Assembly: GCA_028023455.1 (NCBI GenBank) | Contig: JAQFVV010013067.1 | Location: 124,001 to 188,000 of the forward strand | Direction: 5' to 3' | Length of the DNA stretch: 64,000 nt | Origin: Epiperipatus broadwayi | Taxonomy: Eukaryota > Onychophora > Udeonychophora > Euonychophora > Peripatidae | Shown: positions 52,201 through 64,000 of the stretch, in pieces | Numbering within the stretch: the stretch's first letter is position 1 | Layout: the number at the start of each line of letters is the position of its first letter | Notes under the pieces: model-generated | The model's input: only the letters and a program-made list of their open reading frames with translations | Databases searched by the model: none | Told to the model about the DNA's origin: nothing | Program-made: the position numbers and the translations under genes

Positions 52201-54262
52201 TTTAAAAAAAAAAATACATAGTAAAAATACTACGTCTTTTTAAATCTTGAAAATTAAACCAAATAATCATCAATCTATTCTGGAATAGTTAATAAAATAA
52301 TATTTTATAACTTCTATAGTCCAGAATGATGATTATTGAAATTGTAATACTAAAAAATAATCCCATGAAGCTTCTTAAATTTCCCATATAGGAGTAATAA
52401 TGCATTATATTCCGTTTGTTTTAGCTTGATCTATCCAATAAATTTTTGCACAATATAAATATATTTCCATGGTTCCATTCTTTTATTTAATCATATATTT
52501 ACTTTCTTTATAGGTTTCTTCTTTAATAAATTTATTTCCATTTAGTACTTATTTTAGCATTTCATTATTATCTTAATTTTTAGGTTTTCCAAACAAACTT
52601 TTATAAGTGTGTATTAACCCTTTTAGACTAGGTTTTTTTATAATATATATGCTTTATTAAATATTCTCCGTGAGTCTTATCCTAATAATTTCTTGTCGAA
52701 TTATTTAATGTTTCCTTCACAAAGGATATAACATTTTCTTTTAATATGATATTTCTATAAAATTATCATAAGTATACTTGTCATAATGTTTTTTTTAATC
52801 TTAGACAAGCTTATCTTACTATATAAAAATAATATGTCTTTATTTTTAGATGACAAAACAGTTTTTCCTTTTAAGTTTCTTGTATAATATCCATACTGCT
52901 ATTTTATTCATTAGAACAGTCGTCATGTTCAGCACCAATGAAACTGTATCAATAAATATTATATACATTTTAAAAATATTATAATATGAATATATTTTAC
53001 TTCTTGCTATATCCATATTTTTATTGCGAAGTTCAAAATTAGATTTTTGATAAAATACTTCTGATAACGGGACATTAAAAAATTAGCAAAACATATGAAA
53101 TGAAGTTATTATTAATATTTTTATTATACACTCTCTTTTGCAAATATTTTTAATAAAATGTCCAATTAGTTTTGCATATAAAATTTATGTGAGCACTGAA
53201 AAATTGACTAAATAATAAAATTAAAATTATTATCACCTTTGAGATGATTTCTGCTACCTTCAATACATTTTTAATCACACCCTGATAAATCAACTGCAAC
53301 AGTATTTATACTTTGTAAGAATACCTTATCCTATTGGTTGATTCTTACTTTTAGTTGGATACCAAATTTGCATATGTTTCAGTTTTTACACAATTAAATT
53401 TCAAAATAAAAATTATGACATATTAAAACCTTAAATATTATTTTAAAATATTAATCTTAAATCAATTATTACTTTACTAAATTGATTAAATACGTTTAAA
53501 ATAACTTTTAAAACAATATTTAATGAATTATCCGACTTTTAATATTTAATTTATTTATTTTTATTTTATTAAAATATTTAACTTTTTTATTAACTGCACT
53601 CGTTTTTATTACACTATTTAAAACATTTTATAATGATAGTTAACTTAATATTTATTATTAGCTTTATGCTAGTTAATCGTTACATTTAACTCTATAATGC
53701 AATTCTACAATATTTTTAATTTTATTAATAAATTCTAGCAAGCAAGTGTGTGTAACTCTATATTACATAAGTCACATGATTAATAATCAAGACAGACTAT
53801 TTCCGATTTCTGTCTAGGAATAATAAATTGTTACACTTATTGTATTAAATAAAATAATACAATTATAAAAAATTTGGAAACAGAATTTAGACAATATAGA
53901 ATCAAATATAACTTTCACTACCATAAAACTTACCTTTAAAATATACGATATTAATTATGATTATTAAATATGATTATTAATTTAAATATAACATTTACTT
54001 AACTATAAATTTTAAAACTATTAAAAACGAACCTTTAGATATGTTTTTACTATTTATAGCTGTGTTATTTATTATGGCCAGCTTTTGCAACCATATGAAA
54101 TAATATTTTTAGCTTTATTTAACTGTTCTTAAGTGATTCTTTATAATGAATATTATGCACTACGTAATTTCATTAGCTTTAAATTATACTTTAAGATATT
54201 ATTAAAAAAATATAATCAACACATCAAGAGAACATATTCTAAAATTTAAAATTTTTAGTAAT
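49253..54262. repeat. Long dispersed repeat, copy 2 (~5.0 kb, non-coding)
   Basis: Direct, colinear counterpart of 36828-41705, with the anchors listed there. Small indels change the offset along the length. The flanks differ (PLE and hairpins on one side of copy 1, unrelated DNA beside copy 2), so the unit moved as an element rather than by local segmental duplication. The high end stops about 250 bp short of the end of a minus-strand Gypsy pol, the position a 3' LTR would occupy. Minus-strand AATAAA near 50170 would fit an LTR poly(A) site. An LTR of 5 kb would be unusually long. Confidence 0.85.
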
Positions 54263-54514
54263 TGACTGTGGTGAACTATTTCTGACCTATAGAAAAGGGC
54301 ACATAATTTCCCTTTGGAATAAAAATTTTAAATTAAACATCTATCTTAATATTTATTCTATTCAATGATAATTACTATTTTTATAATTTATTATAACTAA
54401 AATTTATTCTATATTATTGAAACATAACTAATATACTATTTTAACATATAAAATCATAAAATATTTGGACATTCTACTCAGAATATCAACTAGAAACACT
54501 AAAAAAACATTTCT

Positions 54515-56615
54515 ACACTTTTAATGGGTATGGGATTAAACTCCTAGCATTATACATCCCTTTCTCACTATCTGGTGTAATTAGCATGAATGCATTTTGT
54601 CCAACATTGCTAAAAATCCTATATGGACCCTCATATAACTCAAAAAAATTATTAAATTGATTTCCTTGAAGGTTGCCATCATGGGGTGTTCTAACAAGAA
54701 CTAGATCATCAACTTTAAATGGATGTGGTCTATTATGGGATTTTTTACTCTCTTAGCACCCATAATATGTAGCCTTAGTTTAGCTTAATTTATATCCTGA
54801 TTTATATCTATTGGTTCTCTCATTATAGGTATAGGTGTTTGAATTAGTAAATTTTCATGTTTGCCATAGTGTAGATGAAAAAATGTAAAACCTGTGGATT
54901 CATTGCAAGTGCTGTTTATATAATTAACAACCTCAGAGAGTTTATGAACCCATTGTTTATGATCATTGACTACATAAACCCTGAATAATCTACCGAGCTC
55001 CCATATAACACATCTGCAGGGATTAGACTGCAGGTTTCTAATGGAGCCCATAATATGTTTGAGGTGTTGAGTTCATTCCATCTACCATATATAAAAGTGG
55101 TTGCATGATCAGTAAGAATTATTTATGGCTTTCCAACTAATGGGAATTGGTAATCAAGCATGCATTTGATTACATAACGAGTGCTGGTTTTAGATACAGG
55201 ATAGGCTGAGACTAGTTTGTGAAAAACATAATGTGTTACAAGTATACTTTTTTGATGATTGAATGGTGGAAGGATCTCATAAAAATTGATCACTAAAAAT
55301 TCATTAGGATGATCTGGAATAATGGCTGCATGATTTCTATGTAAGATTTACTGCAATGTTTAGATTTTAGACAAATATTACATGTTTTAATCTTTTTAAT
55401 TATGCATTTAAACATTTGATTCCAATAAAATATTGATTGTAAAACATATATAATTATTGGTGCTCCATAGTGCCCATTGCTACTATGAATGTACATGATC
55501 AGTATATCAATCATGGAGTTAGAGACAACTATCCTCCATGATTCCCTGTGATTAGAATTTATATTATACATAAGCAAATTTTGATAAATTTTATACTTTT
55601 TTAAAAATCATTTTAACACATTTATTTTTACTGTTTATATTATCATGATTATTTAAGATAGTCATGATCCTATTTAATCTCTGATCCTGACTTTGAATCA
55701 TAGTGATATTGTAATCATCAGCTATAGATTCATCCCTGACCAAATCTATGTTACTTACAATGATGTTTTGATTATCAGGGATTTTGTGACATTAAACAGA
55801 TAGAGTGGTCGCTAAGAATATCAGCAGGTATATTCTGTCTTCCTTCAGTATAGAGTACTCTATAATTGAACTGTTGGAGATAGAAGCTCCACCTAATATG
55901 TCTCTCATGTAGCTTTTATTTAAAAACTCTAAGCTTCTATGGTCATTCAATACAATTACACTAGAACCTAATAAAAATGCCTTAATTTCTGAAAAGCCCA
56001 GACAACAGCTAGGGTTCCCTTTTCAGTTATAGTGTAGTTCAATTTAGCACCTCTCAGATGTCTGCTCAAGAAGTACAATACATGAGGTAACTGATCCTCA
56101 TCACCTTGAAATAACACTACACGCAGACCATAGTAACTGCTATCTGTTTGCACATAAAATGTTTTATTAAAGTCAGGATAACTTAAAATTAGGTGTTTTA
56201 AAAATTTATTTTTAATCAAATTAAATTCACTATCATGATTAGTGGTCCAATTCTACCTCTCAGACTTTTTTAGTAATTTGGATAAATATACAGTGTCCTC
56301 AGTAAAATTTTGATAAAAGCAGTTGTAGTAATTACACAACCCCAAAAAGGATTTCAGTTGCCTTACAGTTTTTTGGTGTGGGGAAGTGTTGAATAGCTGC
56401 AATCTTTTCTGGATGGGGCTGGATGTCATGCTCATTTATTAAATGTTCCAAAAAAGTAATTTCTTTAGCTGTTATTGAACACTTCTCCAAATTAATTTTG
56501 ACATTTTTCATAGTGCATTCATTAAAAAACATTTCTAAGTGTTGGAGATGCTCTTCTAAACTATCAGAATAAAAAAAGTTAAATAAATAGATAGTAATAA
56601 GTAGTTTTGTCATGT
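54515..56615 (-). pseudogene. pol: Ty3/Gypsy LTR-retrotransposon pol (RT end, RNase H, integrase)
   Basis: Blocks run in order on the minus strand. RT thumb/connection at 56250-56613 has SDSLEEHLQHLEMFFNE and KSFLGLCNYYNCFYQNF. RNase H at about 55800-56219 has FYVQTDSSYYGLRVVLFQ, FLSRHLRGAKLNYTITEK and NDHRSLEFL. The integrase HHCC zinc domain at 55380-55520 has HSSNGHYGAP and CNICLKSK. The integrase core at about 54950-55290 has VTHYVFHKLVSAYP, then ILTDHATTFIYGRW, with Glu in IWELGRLF. NSTCNESTGFTFFHLHYG is at about 54870. A GPY/F-like C-terminal block (YEGPYRIFSNVGQNAFML) ends near 54515. The first integrase Asp appears replaced by His and the YxDD box is lost. Gag, protease and the RT N-half are absent. 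There are many stops. Confidence 0.85.
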
Positions 56616-56639
56616 AAAAAAAAACACAATAAAATTTTA

Positions 56640-57110
56640 AAAAATATATAAAAAAGTAGATTTAGTCTTGTGTTGAAAATGGAAGCTAATGAAGAAAGCC
56701 TGGTTACACTTAAAACCCTCAAATTGTGGGGAAAAAGTGAGACACAGATGATAAAGATGATGATGAAGATGATAATAAAAATTGACAAATGTGTAAAAAG
56801 ATAAAGGAATAAATTAGTGAATTCAATCTGGGCCAGAAAGCAATAAAGGAAGAAATTATTAAGAAAATAAAAGAAATGAGAAAACAAATAATGAGAAAGA
56901 TAGAGAAGAATAAGTAGGCTATAAAAACTATGGAAAATGAATTGAGTAAAGATAGGCAGGGAATGGAAATAATAAAAGAAGATATAAAAGAAATGACAGA
57001 TCAATTAAAACAGGATAGTGTTAGGTCAGCTAACTTAGAAATGAAAATAACCAATATGAAAGAAAAGCTAGAAAGATCATTTTTTCATAGTGTAGATACT
57101 TAAAATCAGA
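56640..57110 (+). pseudogene. Coiled-coil-coding relic
   Basis: The plus strand from about 56818 to 57100 reads as a Lys/Glu-rich coiled coil with one stop: KEEIIKKIKEMRKQIMRKIE, then AIKTMENELSKDRQGMEIIK and SANLEMKITNMKEKLE. It lies against the broken end of the Gypsy RT. Coiled coils of this type occur in LINE ORF1 proteins and in many host proteins. The family is not recognised. The hydrophobic open frame on the opposite strand is its antisense shadow. Confidence 0.4.
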
Positions 57111-57770
57111 ATTGCTACAGATGTGTGTTGAGATAACCAAAGGGCTTGGAAATAGAATAACAGATATAGAAAGAAAGTATGGAGTTTCCCATCTGAGATC
57201 AGGTAATCCGAAATAAGTTATAAGGAAAATGAATATAGGGGAATAGGAAGTAAAAATCAAGAGAGTTTGACTAGTAGATTTATAGAAAAGCAGTTTATGA
57301 TTGAGATATTTATGATTGAGATGAAGGAAATCCCCTTAGGTCACCTGGAAAGTCTAGATAGCTTATTTTGTGTTCAAATCTGGTCTGAAGAAAATAAAAT
57401 CGCACTTGCCAAGTAGCCATCTCCAAGGAATAGCCTTGAATTGGTGGCACAGATTGTAATCTAAATGGCAGACTTTTGAAAATTACTGGTGCTTGATTTT
57501 GAAAATACTTTAAAGTAAAGCCTGACAAGATGGGATACTTTATAAGATCTCCCAAAAGAAATATTCTGTTAGCCATGGTAAAATGTACACACAGTTTTTC
57601 TTTAGGCAGGTGGCAAAATTGAAGTTGTTGAACGTGTTTCCTCAGTTGTATGATCAGGTAATAATGTCCATCTGTCATAATGTGTCATTTACAGTACAAC
57701 AAATGATGACAAGTAGCAGTGATAAAGTCAATAGTAGAAGTGGCAGAGTTTTTAACACTAATAGACTATA
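57111..57770 (+). other. G+C-richer, formerly coding-looking segment, unassigned
   Basis: Plus-strand scraps such as EMKEIPLGHLESLDSLFCVQ and IALAK, and a 122-codon open stretch on the other strand (57310-57678), suggest decayed coding sequence. It may be the continuation of the coiled-coil relic. No domain is recognised and the coding strand is uncertain. Confidence 0.25.
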
Positions 57771-60042
57771 GAAACATACCCAAAAAATTGATAGACATGT
57801 TCAAGAGGATAGACCACCAAATTGAGTCAGTATTCAGTAAGAAAAAACCATCTGACTGAGTTCAAGTTTATAGTAATCAGTTGGATTTTTTAAAAAAATA
57901 AAAATTAGGATTTGTTTCATAGATTATGAGATGGATAAAGGCATTTTAATAAAATATTGTTTTAGATAGCACAGGACGAAAATGTAGCCAGGTTTCTAGG
58001 GAGAAAGTTTTAAAAAATAGCATAGGAATGTTTTCATGTATTTTTATGTTTGGGGTAATGAACCAGATGCTGTATCCAATTAAAAGGTCCCTTCACAAAA
58101 TTAATAGTAAGTGTAATTTTTATAAAGTTATTAAAAAGTTTATGAGATATAGCGCACATATGGAGCTATATTTTTAAACACAGTGGTTTTAAATTTTGTA
58201 TTTCAACAAATTTTATTTGTTAGTTTAAAAGAAGTTTCTTCTGATACTTTTTTAAAAAAAAAATCAAATTGTAAACACATTCCAAATTAAAAGTATTAAT
58301 CTTTGCTCTTTTTTTTTTTTGAGAAAGCTTTTAATTTCAGAAAGTTAATTGCATTCTTGTTTCTTTTATTTTAATTGCAATCCATTTATAGTTTAATTTT
58401 AAAAGTGGAGAATTAATTTTGTATTGTTTTTTTTTTTTTAATAAGATAATTCCTGGTTAGAATTCTTAATTAAGATTGAGCAGGAAATAAAGATTTTCCT
58501 TGGGCTGAGTCTTTTAAAAAACAAGAAAGATAATGTGGGAGATATAGAGTGAATATAAATAACCACAAACATTTTGGACATTTTTTATTCTTGGCTTGAC
58601 CAAGCTAATGCTGCTTAAAAGTGAATATTGATTATCACACATAGATATTAGCCTGCTGAGATTCGTACTGTGTTGGCAGTTCAGTCATATTTTTATAAAG
58701 ATTGCTATCACAAGATAACTAAATTTATTCATATGTGTATTCAACATGACTTTCTAACTTACATAAATCAGAAATTTTGTTATCCAGATGTCCTTCCCAT
58801 CATGCCATGAGAATATGAAGTAAAAAATATGTCCCAAAATATGCAACTACAAATTGCTGCCGTAAAAAATGAAGCCACCTGAAAATTTGAACTGAAAATA
58901 ACTGTGTATATTCCATGAAAAACACCATGGATACCACTTTACCATAAGGTAAAATATTTTTTTACTTTTTCCAGGGTATATAAATCTCTACTCAATATAC
59001 AAAAAAATATGCTGTACAAAGTTATACCAGTGATTTCATCTCATAATTTTTATATATGTATTTTTTTTTTTTTGTAGTGTGTCTTGATATCTTAGTTTTA
59101 AAATTCCAAGTTTTTTTTTCAATTTTATTTATTGGGGAGAGTATTGTGAGATTATATTTTATATGTTTACTATACCTTCTTTGTTATTACTAATTCTTGC
59201 TAAATGCTTTAGCAGACCTTCATAATTTTGTTTAGCCCAACTTTCCCTCTTTTATTTTAATGAAATTAATTTTAAATATATTTAGTTTGCATTTCTTGAA
59301 AACTGTAAATCTTTTGGCTGGTGGTTTTTTATATTTGTTATTCTAGTTTTTCAATAGTTGAACATTTTGTTTCTTCTTTTCTAGATTATGTAAGATCATA
59401 ATCATTCTTTATGTTTGTCTTGACTTGTATGTGAAATTAACCATGAATTGCCGTGAATGTGGTACATGATGAGATATCCTGCAGACAATATGACATCATT
59501 AGTTCCAATGTTTTAGAGAATTTTTATCTCACACTATTCCTTAATTTCCTACAAAACTATTCTTATTGTTTTTTCTCCCTCAATTAGGAAGCTATAATTA
59601 CTTTTATAAACTGCTAGCAGGAAGATACTATTATCGCTTTTTAAATTGTAGGTGAGGGAACTAATCTTTCTGCTAGGGCATTTAATGTTTTAATATTTGT
59701 AGAATTTATATACACTCTGATGAGTAAGCTTACAATTTTGTATTTTGTTAGCTAGATTTATTTTAGTTTGTTTATTGAATTTAATAAAATTATCAAATTA
59801 GTTTAAACTTAATTTTGCTTATATTTGTCTTAGTGCTTTTATTTTTTCAATTGTTGATGTGATGTTATAAGTTGTGGCTTCTTCTTAAACGAAGTCAAGA
59901 ATATCTCAGCAATTATGCCCAGATAAACCTGTTAGCCACTTTATTTTCCATTACCCACTCTAAATCTTCCCATATTCTGGTCCAACCCATTTTCAGTGAT
60001 CTGGTGGTGCTCTGTGTGATCAAGTGTAGATTGAGTGACCAA

Positions 60043-60043
<1 letters not shown>
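57771..60043. other. Non-coding stretch
   Basis: Long poly-T and poly-A runs and no supported gene. An open stretch at 59872-60162 runs through a (TA)n tract and is not credible as a whole. Confidence 0.35.

Positions 60044-60079
<36 letters not shown>
60044..60079. repeat. (TA)n microsatellite
   Basis: About 36 bp of TA repeat. Confidence 0.95.
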
Positions 60080-60081
<2 letters not shown>

Positions 60082-60159
60082 CTGTGGCCTGTCTACAGAT
60101 GGAATGACCCTAAGCAGAGTTTCCAAGCTCTTTATATTAGGCCCTACTTGGACTCTGGC

Positions 60160-61120
60160 TAGGTACTATTAACAGATTTACTATATCTTGATCATTTTTT
60201 TAAAACTATAACAATTAAATTTAGATAAGATTAGTATTTATCACAAGTTACTTTGACATGAGTAAATATTTCTAAAATAAGATGTGTTTTAAATATAATC
60301 GATATGAGACTCATTTACCTATAAACAGATCGCATCCCCTTAATATTAAACAAATACAAAATATTTATTCAATGGCATAAGAATACCCAGATACTCCTCC
60401 TTATTAAGTATCTACATACTATCATGGCTAACAATAATATCCAATATCTTATATTTATAATTATTAAGTTTTAATTCAATCACTCATTAAATTAATCTGT
60501 TAGATAATTGCAGATAAACTGTGATTCCTATTATTTTTGATAATTAAGATTGGCAATAATCACAAAAATAACTTTACAAAAAGGAGATCTCAGGAAAATC
60601 ATTGATTTATTAATTCTTCATACTACCTATGGAGTATCAAGAGCGATGTTACAGATTTCCATGGATAATGCACAAAATAAGAAAAACTTATAATTTAAAT
60701 TTATAATTAAGATTTATATTTATATTCTTTAATACTTATTAGTAAAATGACATTATTAACTAAACTGTAATTAACACTAATACGTTCACTAATAACTAAT
60801 GTATCATTTAATTCATATTAATAAATACACTTTCATAATTGGCAATGTCATCAATGACCTATGGGATGAAGGCAGCATGTATCAAGTAAAAAATCTTTAC
60901 TAAGAGATTTATGCTTATTAAACTGTTAGATTTGCTCTAAATTGAATTGACTTTTCATTTTAATTTTGACTGTACATTTTGAGTTATATGACGTGGTGAA
61001 AATGAGCCCAGAAAATAAATGCAACAATTAGAATTTGATAAAACTTTTAAAACAATAATTTTAATAATATTCATTACAAATGATTACAATAAACATTACA
61101 ATTAACATCTAATTTAAAAT
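60160..61120. repeat. Possible third, diverged copy of the 5-kb repeat (start region)
   Basis: TCAATGGCATAAGAA at about 60370 matches copies 1 and 2 (CTCAATGGCATAAGAACAC, CTTAATGGCATAAGAACAC). The A/T-rich acAAt..AACA..TTTATTA-like block with minus-strand AATAAA words follows 645-680 bp later in all three (about 37760, 50160, 61060). A GAGAC...ACAG.TGA.AAGAT-like stretch precedes. Identity is low and colinearity beyond 61.1 kb is unclear. A TCACATGA.T.ATAAT word near 63897 might be the distal part (compare 41303 and 53772). Confidence 0.35.
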
Positions 61121-63221
61121 AACTTATAATAAAATGATACACATATATTATAATAACAATAACAACAAAAAATTATGGTTCGGAGTATTATAATTAAACA
61201 AAACTAACAATTTCCCATTATATGTTGAGATATTTATCCCTATGTATGTAAACTACATATCACACATTCAGTTTATTAAACAATCATTTTTTTTTCCATT
61301 CATGGTCCATTAGTTCAACCTCTAAATAATAATAGTACTTGATGATTAAATAAAAATACAAAAAATAAGTGAGAACATACTGTTATAATTCTGGAGATTG
61401 GTAAGTAAACAAAATTAATACTTTTCTATTTCACATAAAAAAAATCATTGTTTTTAGTTTATTCATTCGCACACACAAATACACCCTGCCCTCTGGATTA
61501 TAAATATATCTTTTTAAATACCTTTTTGTACTAAAATATTGAGCATATTTGTTTATTAAATGATTAATAATCTTTAATCTCAACCTAATTATTAAATAAA
61601 TATTAATATAACACTTGAATTAATTCCTTATTAATTGATTTAGTCCCCTCCCCTATTGTACTAACAACTCATAAATTAAAACATATAGATACCAACATTA
61701 TAAAGAAGTTCTGTTTTAAACTGTCAGCTAAAAGTATAATAACAACTTTAAATTTTCGTTGCTTTCTGGTTGTTCCGCATAAACTTATTATAACTTTTAT
61801 TTTTTTCTGTACATTCAGGTTATCCTAATACTTGCACGAGGTATTTAAGTTATTGCAACAATAATCCTTTCTTTTGTTCTTTGTTTAGTAATGCAAAAAC
61901 AAATATTTATGGCTTGCTTTATTTTTTCTAGATAACATATATTTTTATCTTTAGTATATGGTACTTTTAGGAATTCAATTAATAATATATGTCATGCAAC
62001 ATTTATCAACTAAAACTTTATAGCAATTGACATTCCAGCCAGTATGGCTCAAAGTAAATACTTCTATAATTTATTGTAATTAGAATTTTATATATAACCA
62101 GAATAATAATGAACATTTTTCAGTTATTACAAAATTAGTTCTATTGATTCTTAAAAAAATATACTTAGCTGTTTTTCAGAGATTTGTTATTCTTTTATTT
62201 ATCCTTACTGGATATTGATGGTGTTTATTTATTTCCTTTTGTTTATTACTGCAGTTCCTTTTCCCGATGGTGCAATTATTGTTCACTTTCAGTGGATTTA
62301 TTTATTTATCTCTGATTCTTTACTTAATATATATTAATTTTCAAGAGATTTTACTTAATATATATTAATTTTCAAGAGATTATTGGTAATTATCAACTAT
62401 TGACTTGCCCAGTAGAAAAATGATTAATTTATTCCATTATTTTAACAATAAAGCTTATAATTATCATATATATTGATGTAGAGTTACAATTCATTACTTT
62501 TTCTGCTTGCAAATAATAAGATTTTAGGAATTTTTAATCCAACTTTTTTTTAAAATATACTACAAGAAAAGAAAAAAAAACCTAGTTACTTATTTTTTCG
62601 ATCATCAAGCTTTTCTCCCTCTCTTGAATTTCACAGTAAAAAATTGTTTAAAACTCTTTGATTGGTTGTTTTTTCCCACTTTTTTCTATGAAACAATCAT
62701 TTATTTTGAAAGTTTTTGGTTTATCATTTTAAAATGACAATTTATTGTTTTTTTAAAATAAAATATTGAAATATAATATTCTTTAGAAATTAAATAGAAT
62801 TTACTGTTTTAATTTTAAATCAGTATTTTGTAAAATTAAACCTTATTTATTTACTTTTAAATATAGCAAGACTTGAATATAAATAATTTCTATTTTGAAA
62901 ATCAAATGCACACAAACAATACTTACTGGTCTCAATAACGCACCATGTTTACAAAACACAATTTAAACTTCACTGGTTTTAAATACTAAATGATATTAAT
63001 TGTTTATCCATCTGCATATATATGACTCTGTAGATCATTATCTATGTGTATCTTGAGTTAATATCATTTATAAATTTCCATTAGCTAAAACCAAGTTTAA
63101 ATCATATGATCTAATATGTCATTATTGTCTTCTTTTAATAAGTAAATATAATTGGATTTGTAAAATTTAAAATTATACACAAAAAATTTATTTTAGAATA
63201 GACTGAGCTAGTAAAAAGTGC

Positions 63222-63224
<3 letters not shown>
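61121..63224. other. A+T-rich non-coding stretch
   Basis: No gene recognised. It may belong to the diverged 5-kb repeat. It includes a perfect 31-bp tandem duplication near 62320. Confidence 0.35.
62319..62381. repeat. Perfect 31-bp tandem duplication
   Basis: TTTACTTAATATATATTAAT followed by TTTCAAGAGAT occurs twice back to back with no mismatch. It is a recent slippage or microhomology event. Confidence 0.95.
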
Positions 63225-63315
<91 letters not shown>

Positions 63316-63341
63316 CATATATATATATATATATATATATA
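63225..63341. repeat. (TA)n microsatellite with CCGCATA interruption
   Basis: TA repeat at 63225-63312, a short CCGCA interruption, then TA repeat to 63341. Confidence 0.97.
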
Positions 63342-64000
63342 GTACCATTTTCATTAGGGCAGAATGTACCAAAAAACTAATTTCTTAAAAAAATTTAATT
63401 TTAGATAAATAAAAGTACTATAATTGTCATAATAATGTATATAAGAATTTAAATTTTGTTAATATGAATTTATACGTAGTTAAAGCTACTTTAAAAGTTA
63501 AAATAATAATAAAAAAAATCATAATAAGTTAATATTGTATGGTTGAAATGACTGGTCTTAGTTATATTTAAAACACATATTGAATATCTTGTTAAATAAA
63601 CTTTTAGAAACCATTAATTTTAATATAATGTTTACTATCATCAAATAAGCTATTATACTTAGCTTCTAACTTAAGTGTAAACTGTATAAAATTATTTATT
63701 AAAGTTTTTGATTCTTATAGTGTATTACATGTTTTAATTTTTAGTAATGGCATGAAAAATGTCAAAATTTATTATTCTATTTTTTTAATATTATTATTTA
63801 ATATTTTTCAAGGTGTTATTTTTTGTAAAGAGGTATTTATTTAGTTGTTTGCAGACAGTAAATTTAAAAAAACGCAACATGTCTGTAAAATTAGATCACA
63901 TGACTGATAATATATGTGTATTATGCATGCATAGTTTTGGAGCAAGTTTTTAAAGACATTCTAAAATCATTTGCAGAATTGAAACATTTTATATATGATA
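63342..64000. other. A+T-rich non-coding stretch to window end
   Basis: No feature recognised apart from the TCACATGACTGATAAT word near 63897, shared loosely with the 5-kb repeats. Confidence 0.35.

Noticed and set aside
56579-57004. 141-codon Phe/Leu-rich membrane-like frame on the minus strand
   Set aside because: It is the antisense of the Lys/Glu-rich coiled-coil sequence, and codon complementarity explains the hydrophobicity.

Overview
This window is animal nuclear DNA from an A+T-rich (by eye about three-quarters A+T), repeat-dense genome, most likely an invertebrate. Nothing looks prokaryotic, organellar or viral. The evidence is long dinucleotide and trinucleotide microsatellites, several clades of metazoan retroelement (Penelope-like, RTE-like LINE, L1/Tx1-like LINE, Ty3/Gypsy), many inverted repeats, and only a few exon-sized pieces with GT-AG splice signals. 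The species cannot be named from the sequence.

Layout. 0-2.2 kb: decayed Penelope-like element (PLE) on the minus strand, split by a (TA)n tract and cut by the window edge. 2.4-5 kb: (TA)n tracts, a tRNA-like SINE head and two exon-like pieces. 5.1-5.95 kb: a foldback element. 6.2-8.4 kb: an L1/Tx1-like LINE ORF2 relic. 9.6-10.7 kb: (AAT)n, a composite minisatellite and (TA)n. 11.4-13.9 kb: a 2.4-kb palindrome with an RTE-like LINE tail in each arm. 14.2-14.8 kb: an uninterrupted 196-codon reading frame of unknown function. 14.9-19.75 kb: an L1/Tx1-like LINE with ORF1 and ORF2 relics, running into a (GTA)n tract. 21.0-21.6 kb: a candidate two-exon 3' end of a host gene. 24.7 kb: a MITE-like inverted repeat. 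25-34 kb: mostly non-coding, with candidate small exons, a LINE tail, SINE-like heads and microsatellites. 34.4-36.6 kb: the best-preserved PLE, with reverse transcriptase and GIY-YIG nuclease. 36.8-41.7 and 49.3-54.3 kb: two direct copies of an unnamed, non-coding repeat of about 5 kb, with a possible third, diverged copy starting near 60.2 kb. 42.1-42.6 kb: a PLE nuclease fragment. 43.4-46.0 kb: RTE-like LINE fragments in opposing orientations, two hairpin/foldback elements and a (GATA)n tract. 54.5-56.6 kb: Ty3/Gypsy pol (RT end, RNase H, integrase) on the minus strand, next to the second 5-kb repeat. 56.7-57.8 kb: a coiled-coil-coding relic. The remainder is A+T-rich DNA with no recognisable gene.

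Almost every recognisable coding segment is a broken mobile element, so there is no operon-like cooperation. The most interesting signals are structural: the 2.4-kb palindrome whose arms share the same internal junctions, a foldback family present at 5 and 45 kb, hairpins built around (TA)n tracts, and the repeated ~5-kb unit that abuts a Gypsy pol. The intact 196-codon frame at 14.2 kb is the best candidate for an undescribed protein.
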